Positions 32,966-40,817 of a DNA stretch of 60,302 nucleotides are shown here, piece by piece. A model generated the notes under the pieces. The model searched no databases and was not told the origin of the DNA. It worked only from the letters and a program-made list of their open reading frames with translations. The position numbers and the translations under genes are program-made. Origin of the DNA: Croceicoccus ponticola (GTDB lineage Bacteria; Pseudomonadota; Alphaproteobacteria; Sphingomonadales; Sphingomonadaceae); assembly GCF_004004515.1 (NCBI RefSeq), contig NZ_RXOL01000011.1:1-60302 (forward strand). The letters are read 5' to 3'. The stretch's first letter is position 1, and every line of letters starts with the position of its first letter.

Positions 32966-33366
32966 AACGCCTTGCCATCGCCGATCACGCCGTCTCCGGT
33001 GCGGGCCATGGGTGCGTCCGTGTCGTCGCTCGCCGAAAGCCCGTCGATCCATCGTGCGGGGATGCCCGTCAGTTGGTCGAGCGGAAACAGCCGCATGTTC
33101 ACGCCCATGCGATCTTCGTCGTTGGGGCCGTAAGGCGTCCATGCGACGGCCGATCCGCAGCCGGGGCAGAAATGGAAAGTGAGCCAGCGTTCGATGTCGG
33201 TGCGCCCGAACTGTGCCGGTTCGCCCGTGATTTCAACCTCAGCCGCCGGGAAATAGCCCCAGCCCGCGCCGGTCGGGCGACACAGGCCGCAATTGCAGAA
33301 ATTGATGTAATCGGGCTTTCGCGCCACCGATACGGCGATCCGTCCGCAGGCGCATTGCCCCTTCAC
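32962..33366 (-). CDS. GFA-family (glutathione-dependent formaldehyde-activating-like) zinc protein
   Basis: A 134-residue protein of the GFA/Mss4-like fold. Cysteine motifs for two zinc sites are visible: GQCACG, FCNCGLC and HFCPGCGS. GFA itself speeds glutathione-formaldehyde adduct formation, but most family members have no known function. The start is GTG at 33366, one base after the leuC stop, so it is coupled to leuC; its stop overlaps the putative CTG start of the glycosylase. Confidence 0.85.
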   Translation of the reverse strand: MKGQCACGRIAVSVARKPDYINFCNCGLCRPTGAGWGYFPAAEVEITGEPAQFGRTDIERWLTFHFCPGCGSAVAWTPYGPNDEDRMGVNMRLFPLDQLTGIPARWIDGLSASDDTDAPMARTGDGVIGDGKAF

Positions 33367-33367
33367 C

Positions 33368-34795
33368 TCAAAGCTCGCGAACGTCCGTCAGCCGCCCGGT
33401 CACGGCGGCGGCAGCGGCCATCGCGGGGCTGAGCAGGTGGGTGCGCGCACCCGGACCCTGACGCCCGACGAAGTTGCGGTTGCTGGTCGACGCACACCGT
33501 TCGCCGGCGGGCACTTTGTCGGGGTTCATCGCAAGACAGGCCGAACAGCCCGGTTCGCGCCATTCGAGACCCGCTTCGATGAAGATCTTGTCGAGCCCTT
33601 CGGCTTCTGCCTGCTGCTTGACGAGGCCCGATCCGGGGACGACGATCGCCCACTTCACGTTGGCTGCCTTTGTGCGCCCGCGAACCACTTCGGCCGCAGC
33701 GCGCAGATCTTCGATCCGGCTGTTGGTGCACGAACCGATGAACACGTTTTCGACCGCGACATCGGTCATCCGCATGCCGGGTTCGAGGCCCATGTATTCA
33801 AGGCTGGCGCGGGCTGCCTTCTGCTTGGACGGATCGGCAAAGCTGGACGGATCGGGCACAACCCCGCCTATGGCGACCGTATCTTCGGGGCTCGTGCCCC
33901 AAGTCACGGTCGGCTCGATGTCGGCGGCGTCGATGTGGACCGATTTGTCGAACTTTGCGCCGGGATCGGTGCGCAGCGTCTTCCACCATGCCAGCGCCTT
34001 GTCCCAGTCGTCGCCGGTGGGCGCCATCGGGCGGCCCTTGACGTAGGAGAAGGTCTTGTCGTCCGGCGCGATCAGTCCGGCGCGGGCGCCACCCTCAATC
34101 GCCATGTTGCACACGGTGATGCGCCCCTCGACCGACATTTCCTCGAACACGTTGCCGCAAAATTCGATGACATGGCCGGTGCCGCCGGCAGTGCCGATGG
34201 TGCCGATGACATGGAGCACGACGTCCTTGGGCGTCACGCCGGGGCCAAGCTGGCCCTCGACCCGCACTTCCATCGTTTTCGACTGTTTCAGCAGCAGCGT
34301 CTGCGTGGCGAGCACGTGCTCCACCTCGCTCGTCCCGATGCCGAACGCCAGCGCGCCCAGCCCGCCATGCGCGGCCGTATGCGAATCGCCGCACACGATG
34401 GTCGCGCCGGGCAGGGAAAAGCCCTGTTCCGGACCGACGACGTGGACGATGCCCTGTTCGAGATCGGCGTCGCCGATGTACCGGATGCCGAATGCGGGCG
34501 CGTTCGTTTCCAACGCGGCAAGCTGCTGCGCGCTTTCGCGGTCGGCGATGGGAATGCGCTGTCCCGTTGCATCGCGGCGTGCGGTCGTTGGCAGGTTGTG
34601 GTCGGGAACCGCCAGCGTCAGATCGGGGCGACGCACGGTGCGCCCTGCGCTACGCAGCGATTCGAACGCCTGCGGGCTCGTCACTTCGTGGACGAGATGG
34701 CGGTCGATGTAGATGAGGCAAGTGCCGTCTTCCTGACGCTCCACCACGTGGGCGTCCCAGATCTTCTCATAAAGAGTGCGCGATGTTTCAGCCAT
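33368..34795 (-). CDS. leuC: 3-isopropylmalate dehydratase large subunit
   Basis: A 475-residue aconitase-family enzyme that converts 2- to 3-isopropylmalate in leucine synthesis. Cluster ligands are Cys in [12 protein letters not shown] and the pair in [29 protein letters not shown] and PVASRRA-type counterparts mark the family. The start ATG at 34795 ([14 protein letters not shown]) begins the homology. First gene of an eight-gene minus-strand operon that ends in grxD; divergent from crtZ with about 68 bases between. Confidence 0.96.
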   Translation of the reverse strand: MAETSRTLYEKIWDAHVVERQEDGTCLIYIDRHLVHEVTSPQAFESLRSAGRTVRRPDLTLAVPDHNLPTTARRDATGQRIPIADRESAQQLAALETNAPAFGIRYIGDADLEQGIVHVVGPEQGFSLPGATIVCGDSHTAAHGGLGALAFGIGTSEVEHVLATQTLLLKQSKTMEVRVEGQLGPGVTPKDVVLHVIGTIGTAGGTGHVIEFCGNVFEEMSVEGRITVCNMAIEGGARAGLIAPDDKTFSYVKGRPMAPTGDDWDKALAWWKTLRTDPGAKFDKSVHIDAADIEPTVTWGTSPEDTVAIGGVVPDPSSFADPSKQKAARASLEYMGLEPGMRMTDVAVENVFIGSCTNSRIEDLRAAAEVVRGRTKAANVKWAIVVPGSGLVKQQAEAEGLDKIFIEAGLEWREPGCSACLAMNPDKVPAGERCASTSNRNFVGRQGPGARTHLLSPAMAAAAAVTGRLTDVREL

Positions 34796-34863
34796 GATGA
34801 AGGCGCATTTGCGCGTCTGAGTCAGGAATTGCAAGCATGACCCAAGCAACGTAATAGCGGACC

Positions 34864-35391
34864 ATGCTCGTCGTCGAAAAACTTCTCGTCGTCCTGGCCA
34901 GCGCGGCCGCCATGGAAGGTGTCGCGTGGGCGTCCCACAAGTATATCATGCATGGAATCGGCTGGGGCTGGCATCGCGATCATCATCAAAAGCATGACGG
35001 TTTCTTCGAACTGAACGACCTTTACGCGCTGGTCGGCGCGGCCATGAGTATATCGATGTTCATGTTGGGCAGCCCGCTCGTCATGGGGGCCGCGGCTTGG
35101 GAGCCGGCGACGTGGATCGGGCTGGGAATTCTTGTTTATGGCGTCATCTATACGCTGATCCACGATGGCCTCGTGCACCAACGGTGGTTTCGTTACGTCC
35201 CGCGCAGGGGATACCTGAAACGCGTGGTGCAGGCGCACAACCTCCACCATGTCACCCACGGCAGGCGCGGCGGGGTCAGTTTCGGTTTCGTGATCGCCCG
35301 CCATCCCGACCGTCTGAAACAGGACCTGATGCGACAGCGCCGCAAGGGCCAGACCGAACTGCGCAAATCCGGCGCGATGGAAAAGGCCTGA
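34864..35391 (+). CDS. crtZ: Beta-carotene 3-hydroxylase CrtZ
   Basis: A 175-residue integral-membrane di-iron hydroxylase that turns beta-carotene into zeaxanthin. All histidine clusters of the family are present: [19 protein letters not shown] and HNLHH. Four hydrophobic segments surround them. Yellow carotenoids made through CrtZ are usual in Sphingomonadales. The other crt genes are not in the window, so crtZ is unlinked here. Convergent with the small gene at 35429. Confidence 0.94.
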   Translation: MLVVEKLLVVLASAAAMEGVAWASHKYIMHGIGWGWHRDHHQKHDGFFELNDLYALVGAAMSISMFMLGSPLVMGAAAWEPATWIGLGILVYGVIYTLIHDGLVHQRWFRYVPRRGYLKRVVQAHNLHHVTHGRRGGVSFGFVIARHPDRLKQDLMRQRRKGQTELRKSGAMEKA

Positions 35392-35428
35392 TCGTCCCGG
35401 TCACCACGTCACGGCTTTCGGGTTGCGA

Positions 35429-35650
35429 TCAGTGTGCCGTTTCGTCCGCCAACAGATCGTATGCGTGCGCATCGAACAGGCGGTGCCCGCTTTCATCCGG
35501 CGTGCGATAGGGAAAGGCATGAGCCTCGATCCGCTTTGCATAATTGCGCGCTTCCTGACGATGCATCCGCCGAGCAGCCATATCCTGCGCACACTGGGCA
35601 CGCAGCAGCTCGACCTGCTCGTTCAGCAATAGGCTGTTGAAGTCTTCCAT
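35429..35650 (-). CDS. Small uncharacterised helical protein
   Basis: A 73-residue protein with an excellent AAGGAG eight bases before the ATG. The first half is an amphipathic helix (NSLLLNEQVELLRAQCAQDM, AARRMHRQEARNYAKRI), the second is polar and aromatic, ending DAHAYDLLADETAH. No transmembrane segment and no recognised domain. It lies downstream of the L,D-transpeptidase with a 196-base gap that may hold its own promoter. Confidence 0.65.
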   Translation of the reverse strand: MEDFNSLLLNEQVELLRAQCAQDMAARRMHRQEARNYAKRIEAHAFPYRTPDESGHRLFDAHAYDLLADETAH

Positions 35651-35846
35651 AGTGCCGCTCTCCTTCGGCAGAGATGGACACGAAGGTCCGTCCCCGGCGA
35701 ACGCAATTTGCTTGCAGTAACCGCGATACGGTTCTGCCTATATCTTGTGTGCGTTCGCGCTGCGGTGATGCTTTAGCACGTTTTGGCCGTCCGGTCGCCC
35801 ACAAAGCGAACGGTTCCACGCGCGCTCTGCCCGGACTATCGCGATC

Positions 35847-37175
35847 TCAGCCCGCAGTGTCGCGGGCGTAAAGGTCGTTGCGCAGGGCCACGCCCTGTTT
35901 CGTCTGTGCGGCAGTGAAGTAGGTCAGGTAGACCGGGACGGGCGCGGGCAGATAGGCCGCTTCTTCAGGACGCTTGGTCTTCAGATCAAGTTTGTCGCCC
36001 ATCATCCAGCGGCCGAGCCTGGTTGCATCTTCGAGCCGGACGCAACCATTGGAAATGTGGCGGTCTTCCTTCTGGAAATATTCCCGCGACGGCGTGTCGT
36101 GCAGGTATATGCCGTGATCGTTGGGGAACAGGAATTTCACCTTGCCCATCGAGTTGTACTTGTGCGGCAATTCACGAATTCGCACGACTTGCGTGCCGTC
36201 GGCGACCGCTTGCCAGTTCACCGTTTTCGGATCGATGACGGCGGGTTCGCGGCTCCAGTCCGAAAGCACTTCCATCTTCATGGAGGCCAAGGTTCGGCCC
36301 GACAGGATCTTCTTCGCGACGTTGTTCTGCGCAAGGTAGTCCGGAATGTTCCAGTAAGGGTTCACGATAGCCCAACTGATGTTGCCGGCCAGCATGGGCG
36401 TCTGCGTTTCGGCGGTGCCGACGACGACCTTCATCGTGCCGGCTTCGTCGCCCGCCTGATAATACCACAGCCGCCCTTCGGACGCGTCGACGACGATGTG
36501 TCGCACGCCGGCAGGCGGCAGGACACGCGCTCGTTCGAGGTTCAGGCGAACCGTCTGCATCGTGTTTTGGTCAAGGCGCTGTTCGCGAGCCGTTTTCACC
36601 AGCCCGCGCATGCGAACGTAATGCGGGCTCATCCAGCCCATCTTGGCGACGTAGGTGTCGAAATCGCGAATCGTCGCGGCGCGCAGAACGGTTGCCGCGG
36701 TCGGTACTGTCGGCACCAGCGCCTTGTCAGCATATTCCATGCCAACGTCGCGCGTCTTGCGCATGTCGCGCACGTATTTGGCAAACGCCTTGGTCAGGTC
36801 GACCTCGGCTCGGGCGAGTTCGTTCACTCCTCCGCGATCGGATGCCGCTATGCGCTCGCGCAACTTGCGAGCCTTGTAGCGCGACGGCTTCAGCCCATCG
36901 AGGTCCGCTTCGTCGAGATAGCGTAGGAATACCTGTGCATCGCGCGCGATCAGACCATTCTTGATCCATATCGGCTGGTTGCCGCGCGCTTGATAGAACG
37001 CCCCTACCTCGCCTCTCGCCCGCTTGCCGATGGCGGCTCGCATTGCCGCGTCGGTTGAGGTCGCAGCGACGGGCGATGCCTGTGCGGTTTGCGAATGAGC
37101 GATTGTGGGCACGAGAAAACTCGGGCCGGCCATGATGGCCAGCCCGAGCAATGCCAGGATGCGGTGATTACGCAT
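35847..37175 (-). CDS. Exported L,D-transpeptidase (YkuD domain, YcbB-like)
   Basis: A 442-residue secreted enzyme. Residues 1-28 are a Sec signal peptide. A YcbB-like N-terminal part (AFYQARGNQPIWI, LDEADLDGLKPSRY) precedes the YkuD catalytic domain, whose motif is HDTPS (His359) and HISNGCVRLED (Cys378), the cysteine nucleophile. Such enzymes make 3-3 peptidoglycan cross-links or attach proteins to the wall in the periplasm. The lipoprotein gene 18 bases upstream on the same strand is probably cotranscribed. Confidence 0.92.
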   Translation of the reverse strand: MRNHRILALLGLAIMAGPSFLVPTIAHSQTAQASPVAATSTDAAMRAAIGKRARGEVGAFYQARGNQPIWIKNGLIARDAQVFLRYLDEADLDGLKPSRYKARKLRERIAASDRGGVNELARAEVDLTKAFAKYVRDMRKTRDVGMEYADKALVPTVPTAATVLRAATIRDFDTYVAKMGWMSPHYVRMRGLVKTAREQRLDQNTMQTVRLNLERARVLPPAGVRHIVVDASEGRLWYYQAGDEAGTMKVVVGTAETQTPMLAGNISWAIVNPYWNIPDYLAQNNVAKKILSGRTLASMKMEVLSDWSREPAVIDPKTVNWQAVADGTQVVRIRELPHKYNSMGKVKFLFPNDHGIYLHDTPSREYFQKEDRHISNGCVRLEDATRLGRWMMGDKLDLKTKRPEEAAYLPAPVPVYLTYFTAAQTKQGVALRNDLYARDTAG

Positions 37176-37193
37176 TTCCTGATACGTCTTTCG

Positions 37194-37445
37194 TCAGCCG
37201 CGTTCGCCAATCGGCGAAGGTGCCGGCGGCGGCGGCGGCGGCGGCGGAACGTAGTTGGGATGATAGATGCCGTCGGCGGAATAATAGCCGTCGATGATGC
37301 CATCGCCATCGCGGTCGGCCGCGACCGAACCGTCAACGGCGCCCGGCGGGGGCGGCGGGGGCGGCGGGGGTGCGGGTTCCTGCGTCGCGCATGCCGTCAG
37401 GGCAATAGAGCCAAGCCCGATCAGGGCCATGGTGGAAATCTTCAT
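37194..37445 (-). CDS. Proline-rich lipoprotein with a calcium-binding-type loop
   Basis: An 83-residue precursor with a lipoprotein signal (LTAC, acylated Cys19). The mature part is a run of nine prolines, a DRDGDGIID loop (Asp44/46/48/52, EF-hand or thrombospondin type-3 pattern), a Tyr-rich DGYYSADGIYHPNYV stretch and a second run of eight prolines. The two polyproline arms could span peptidoglycan from the outer membrane. It lies directly upstream of the L,D-transpeptidase, so a role at the envelope is likely. No named family recognised. Confidence 0.75.
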   Translation of the reverse strand: MKISTMALIGLGSIALTACATQEPAPPPPPPPPPGAVDGSVAADRDGDGIIDGYYSADGIYHPNYVPPPPPPPPAPSPIGERG

Positions 37446-37628
37446 AGAGTTCTCCCCTTGAGAGTATGCCGCAAAAGGATAGCGACCCGCTTGCGTGAAG
37501 TCACCGGCGCGGCACGTACGCAGGCTTATCCGGGGAACTTGCAGCGGGAAGGGTTCGATCCCGCTGATACGGACCGGTCGTGCGTGTTACGGGACGAAAT
37601 GACATTTGCTGTCATCTTTCCGCCCCGA

Positions 37629-38039
37629 TCAGCCTTCGGCCGCGATCCTGCCTGCTGTCTCGCGGATTAACGAAATCATGTTCGGCACGCCTTGCGTCCG
37701 GTTCGACGACAGCTGGTTGCGCAGGTCGAACCGTTCGAGACACTCGGCAATGTCAGTCGCGGCGACTTCGGCTGCGGGCCGGTCCTGCACTGCGGCAATG
37801 ACCAGGGCGACGATGCCCTTTGTGATGGCGGCATTGCTGTCGGCAAGGAAGTGCAACCGGTCGCCGTCGCGCATGGGGTACACCCAGACGGAGGCGGAGC
37901 ATCCCTTGACCTGCGTCGCCTCGGTCTTCAGCGCGTCGGGCATGGGGTCCAGCTCGCGGCCAAGCTCGATCAACAGGCGATAGCGTTCGTCGCCTTCGAG
38001 GAATTCGTATTCTTCGGCAATGTCGTTGATGGTTCTCAT
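37629..38039 (-). CDS. sufE: SufE-family cysteine-desulphuration protein
   Basis: A 136-residue SufE: IAEEYEFLEGDERYRLLIELG at the N-terminus (IAEEYEF, ERYRLLIELGR) and VKGCSASVWVYP with the sulphur-accepting cysteine. It takes persulphide from a cysteine desulphurase for Fe-S assembly. The start ATG at 38039 begins the homology. It lies 36 bases downstream of the last small PspB-like gene on the same strand and may be read through from the psp operon. Confidence 0.93.
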   Translation of the reverse strand: MRTINDIAEEYEFLEGDERYRLLIELGRELDPMPDALKTEATQVKGCSASVWVYPMRDGDRLHFLADSNAAITKGIVALVIAAVQDRPAAEVAATDIAECLERFDLRNQLSSNRTQGVPNMISLIRETAGRIAAEG

Positions 38040-38075
38040 GCGCTGCGGGCTAGCCGCGTGGCCCGATCGGATCAA

Positions 38076-38333
38076 TCAAAGATCCACGCCGGCAGCGATC
38101 GCTTCAAGCTGGCGGACGCGTTCCTTTAAATCGGCAAGTTCGATCCGTGCAGCGGGCGGCACATCCGTGTCGTCGTGCGGATCGCGCCGGTATTCGCGGG
38201 CCGGTCGGGCAAGGCGATCGATTTCGCGCAGCTTCAGCGCCAGCCAGCCTTGCCAGCCGCGCAGCGCGGCCAGCGTCACGATACCCGTCGCGGCAAGCGC
38301 GGCGATCGCGATGGTCAGCGTTTCATAGGCCAT
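38076..38333 (-). CDS. PspB-like small membrane/coiled-coil protein 3
   Basis: An 85-residue protein: one N-terminal transmembrane helix (residues about 7-27, LTIAIAALAATGIVTLAAL), a basic Arg-rich linker, and a C-terminal coiled coil ELADLKERVRQLEAIA. The LKERVxxLExI end matches the end of PspB (RERIQALESI in E. coli). It is the last of three such genes after pspC. I assign it by layout and this short motif only; overall similarity to PspB is low. Confidence 0.65.
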   Translation of the reverse strand: MAYETLTIAIAALAATGIVTLAALRGWQGWLALKLREIDRLARPAREYRRDPHDDTDVPPAARIELADLKERVRQLEAIAAGVDL

Positions 38334-38356
38334 GACAATTCCCCTTCGTGCGCCTT

Positions 38357-38611
38357 TCAGTCGCGCAGGCTTTCGATCTCGTCGGCAAGTCCCAGCCGCT
38401 TGCGATCGTCGTAGGCGATGCGTTCGAGCACCTTTATCCGCTCCTTCAGATCCGCGATCTCACCTTCCAGCTGCTGTTCTCTTGCCGCATGAAGCGCCGG
38501 GTCGCGGTCGGCGCCGGACGTATGGCCTGACGTGGCATTACGCTTTTCGCGCAAGAACTGGGTGACGAAAACGATCGCGACGATCAGAACGATGGCGGTC
38601 CAGAAGCTCAT
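38357..38611 (-). CDS. PspB-like small membrane/coiled-coil protein 2
   Basis: An 84-residue protein: a transmembrane helix at residues 4-20 (WTAIVLIVAIVFVTQFL), a polar linker, and a coiled coil (EGEIADLKERIKVLERIAYD, then DRKRLGLADEIESLRD). The LKERIKVLERI segment is the closest of the three to the PspB end motif. It lies 10 bases after gene 1 of the set and 23 bases before gene 3, all same strand, so cotranscription with pspABC is expected. Confidence 0.7.
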   Translation of the reverse strand: MSFWTAIVLIVAIVFVTQFLREKRNATSGHTSGADRDPALHAAREQQLEGEIADLKERIKVLERIAYDDRKRLGLADEIESLRD

Positions 38612-38621
38612 GGCACCCTCT

Positions 38622-38909
38622 CTAGTTGACGGACTTGTCGGGCGCGGTCAGGCGCTTGTCGGATTCTTCGTGACGCAGCGCCTCGATCTGGGCGGCGACA
38701 TCGACACCGCGATCGGTGACGATGCGTTCCAGGACGCGGACCCGTTCTTCCAACTGCGACGTATGCTGCGCGTACTGCGCGGCCTTTTCCGCCGTGTTCT
38801 TCATCTGAAGTTCGGCCATTTTCGCCTGATGCTTGGTCCACACGATGAAGCAGACCATCAGGAACGGCGCGAGCGGGATCATGAGCGCCATCATGCCGGT
38901 GATATCCAT
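38622..38909 (-). CDS. PspB-like small membrane/coiled-coil protein 1
   Basis: A 95-residue protein: a transmembrane helix at residues about 6-24 (MMALMIPLAPFLMVCFIVW), then a long helix (KHQAKMAELQMKNTAEKAAQ) leading to QLEERVRVLERIVTD, the PspB-type end motif, and a charged tail. It begins 37 bases after the pspC stop. In Psp systems PspB and PspC together release PspA from PspF under membrane stress; an extra PspB-like partner could alter that signal. Confidence 0.7.
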   Translation of the reverse strand: MDITGMMALMIPLAPFLMVCFIVWTKHQAKMAELQMKNTAEKAAQYAQHTSQLEERVRVLERIVTDRGVDVAAQIEALRHEESDKRLTAPDKSVN

Positions 38910-38946
38910 GTTTCAGTCCCCCTGAATTCCGTCGACCAAAGGACGC

Positions 38947-39321
38947 TCAGCGCAGGTTTTCGATCTCTGCCGAAAGCGAACGGTTGCTGGAAACGTAGTG
39001 TTCTTCCACGCGGGCCAGCCGACGGTCGATCTCGCGGAAACTGGCGCGGACCTCGCGGGCGGAGCGGGCGGGCGACCGGCGGACGCCCTGCCAGAACTTT
39101 TCCTCGCGCTTGTCGGCATAGAGTTCGGCGGGCTTCTTTGGCGCCAGTATGCCGATGGCGAGATAAACGAGGATCGGCCAGCCCATCGTGACCATCGCGA
39201 CGGCAAACCCGACGCGGACCCAGAGCGCATCGACGCCGGTGTAATCGGCAATGCCCGAGCAAACGCCCATGAACTTGCCATCGGCCTTGTTGCGGTAGAA
39301 GCGGGTGCGGGGCGTGTTCAT
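38947..39321 (-). CDS. pspC: Phage shock protein C (PspC-domain protein)
   Basis: A 124-residue protein with the PspC domain: RFYRNKADGKFMGVCSGIADY and VDALWVRVGFAVAMV, then a second hydrophobic segment WPILVYLAIGILAP, and a C-terminal cytoplasmic or periplasmic helix ending DRRLARVEEHYVSS and SLSAEIENLR. PspC senses membrane damage with PspB. The ATG at 39321 overlaps the pspB stop (ATGA), so the two are translationally coupled. Confidence 0.92.
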   Translation of the reverse strand: MNTPRTRFYRNKADGKFMGVCSGIADYTGVDALWVRVGFAVAMVTMGWPILVYLAIGILAPKKPAELYADKREEKFWQGVRRSPARSAREVRASFREIDRRLARVEEHYVSSNRSLSAEIENLR

Positions 39322-39623
39322 CGTGCGGTCCTTTCCTTGAGCTTGCGCTCGATTTCGGCGAGCGTGTCGTTGTCGTCGGCACTGTCGGCGATCAGGCGGG
39401 GTCCGTCCGTTCCGACGCGTCCGAACTCGGGGCTGTCCGCGACGACAAGGCGTTCGACCGTGTCCATCCGCGCGTCCAGCCGCCGGGCCAGCTGGAACAG
39501 TTCCTCGAGCATCTGCTCGTCGCCGTCGGTCAGCTTTGGCGCCGACTTCCACTTGGTTATGTAGTGCAGGATCAGCCAGGGAAGGCCGATCACCACGGAC
39601 AGGATGGCGAGTGTTTCTTCCAT
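39318..39623 (-). CDS. pspB: Phage shock protein B
   Basis: A 101-residue PspB: a transmembrane helix (LAILSVVIGLPWLILHYIT) followed by a cytoplasmic coiled coil EEQ-type segment (DGDEQMLEELFQLARRLDAR) and MDTVERLVVADSPEF, matching the E. coli pattern of RERIQALESIL then P. It is longer than E. coli PspB by a polar tail that ends in a second charged helix. Three bases separate it from pspA. Confidence 0.88.
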   Translation of the reverse strand: MEETLAILSVVIGLPWLILHYITKWKSAPKLTDGDEQMLEELFQLARRLDARMDTVERLVVADSPEFGRVGTDGPRLIADSADDNDTLAEIERKLKERTAR

Positions 39624-39626
39624 GGA

Positions 39627-40310
39627 TCAGTCCTCCTTGGCGGCGCGATCAAGCGCGCGCTTCATGTCTTCGAGCTCGGCATCGACGGTGTCGTCGACGT
39701 TCAGTGCGTCGATCTGCTCGGCCAGGCTCAACTCGCCCTTGGCAGCGCGCAGGCTGATCGCTTCGGCGCGGCCCTCGGCGTAATCGGCCCGGCGTTCGAG
39801 CATGTCGAAACGGGCCATCGCCTCGTCCACGCGTTCGGTGGTCAGCAGCGAGCGCAGCTTGTAACGGTTTTCCGCGCTTTCGAGGCGGGCTGCGATCTGG
39901 CTCTGGCGGCTGCGTGCTTCGCGCAGACGGCCTTGCAGCTTTGAAATGTCTTCCTCGTAAGTGCGCAGGCTTTCGTCGAGCATGTCGCCTTCGGCCTTCA
40001 ACTTGACGGCGAGGTCGCCGGCCTTGCGCTTTTCGACCAGCGCGGCGCGGGCGAGGTCTTCGCGATCCTTCGACAGCGCGAGTTCGGCCTTTTCGCCCCA
40101 GTCCGCCTGCAGCTTTTCCAGCCGCAGCCGGTGGCGCTGCATTTCCTTTTGATCGGCGATGGTGCGCGCCGCGCTGGCGCGGACTTCGACCAAGGTTTCC
40201 TCCATTTCCACGATGATCATGCGGATCATCTTGTGCGGGTCGTCCGCCTTGTCGATCAGGTCGGCAAAATTGGCGGCGATGATGTCGCGGGTGCGGGAGA
40301 ATATGCCCAT
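39627..40310 (-). CDS. pspA: Phage shock protein A (PspA/IM30/ESCRT-III family)
   Basis: A 227-residue helical protein: MGIFSRTRDIIAANFADLID begins the membrane-binding amphipathic helix, with the family motif DKADDPHKMIRMIIVEMEE and long coiled-coil helices after it. PspA binds stressed inner membrane and represses PspF. The ATG at 40310 has GGAG nine bases upstream and begins the homology. However, the frame stays open to an ATG at 40505 that overlaps (ATGA) the upstream 52-aa gene, giving a possible 292-residue form with a 65-residue charged extension. Confidence 0.92.
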   Translation of the reverse strand: MGIFSRTRDIIAANFADLIDKADDPHKMIRMIIVEMEETLVEVRASAARTIADQKEMQRHRLRLEKLQADWGEKAELALSKDREDLARAALVEKRKAGDLAVKLKAEGDMLDESLRTYEEDISKLQGRLREARSRQSQIAARLESAENRYKLRSLLTTERVDEAMARFDMLERRADYAEGRAEAISLRAAKGELSLAEQIDALNVDDTVDAELEDMKRALDRAAKED

Positions 40311-40501
40311 CAATGGCGCTCCGTACTGGGTGAAATCACGGGTGGGGGTGTCCTTTGCGCGGACGGCGTCTTTTTCGGCATGGCCACCGCGCAGGCGGGC
40401 GACTTCCGCATCGATGCGGAATCCATCGGTGCCGCGATGCACGACGCGGGCGCTGCGGCGCCGCGCTTCGTCCCGCTCAGGCTCCAGATCGAACGGATCG
40501 G

Positions 40502-40660
40502 TCATGCCAGGCTGCCTTCGACGATCATCGTCGGGGCGGCGAAGCGCGGTGCTTCGTGCAACTGCTGGCTGAGCGCAAAGATATTGAGCGCCAGCATCGC
40601 AGCAAGGCTGGCCACCGAGGACCATGCCAGCGGGCTCTGCTTGATAAGGCGGTCGAACAT
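40502..40660 (-). CDS. 52-residue membrane protein at the head of the psp operon
   Basis: A short frame from ATG 40660 (AAGGAA nine bases upstream) to TGA 40502. MFDRLIKQSPLAWSS is followed by a hydrophobic helix SVASLAAMLALNIFAL and the tail SQQLHEAPRFAAPT. It is the first gene after the sigma54 promoter, 39 bases from it, and its stop overlaps an in-frame ATG of the pspA frame (ATGA). No known family recognised. The sigma54 promoter, ribosome site and overlap together support it. Confidence 0.7.
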   Translation of the reverse strand: MFDRLIKQSPLAWSSVASLAAMLALNIFALSQQLHEAPRFAAPTMIVEGSLA

Positions 40661-40698
40661 CGGATCAGTTCCTTTAAATTCAGGTTCAACTGGTGTTC

Positions 40699-40714
40699 AG
40701 CAAGGGTCGTGCCA
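40699..40714 (-). promoter_or_regulatory. Sigma54 promoter of the psp operon
   Basis: On the minus strand the sequence TGGCACGACCCTTGCT matches the sigma54 consensus TGGCAC(G)-N4-TTGC(A/T) with the invariant GG (-24) and GC (-12). It reads toward the 52-aa gene and pspA. PspF, the matching enhancer-binding protein, is encoded divergently from 40818; its binding sites should lie in 40715-40800. Confidence 0.9.
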
Positions 40715-40817
40715 GTTTAATTAAAGAGAATATAAACAATGGCTTATGCGACTTTTGCCAAGGCAGGTCATTGATAAATATTGCCATCAGTTGGGAAAAT
40801 TCGCTAAAACTTGGGAC

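Noticed and set aside
37220-37380. GGC/GGG microsatellite-like runs
   Set aside because: They are the proline codons of the lipoprotein on the minus strand, in frame on both sides.
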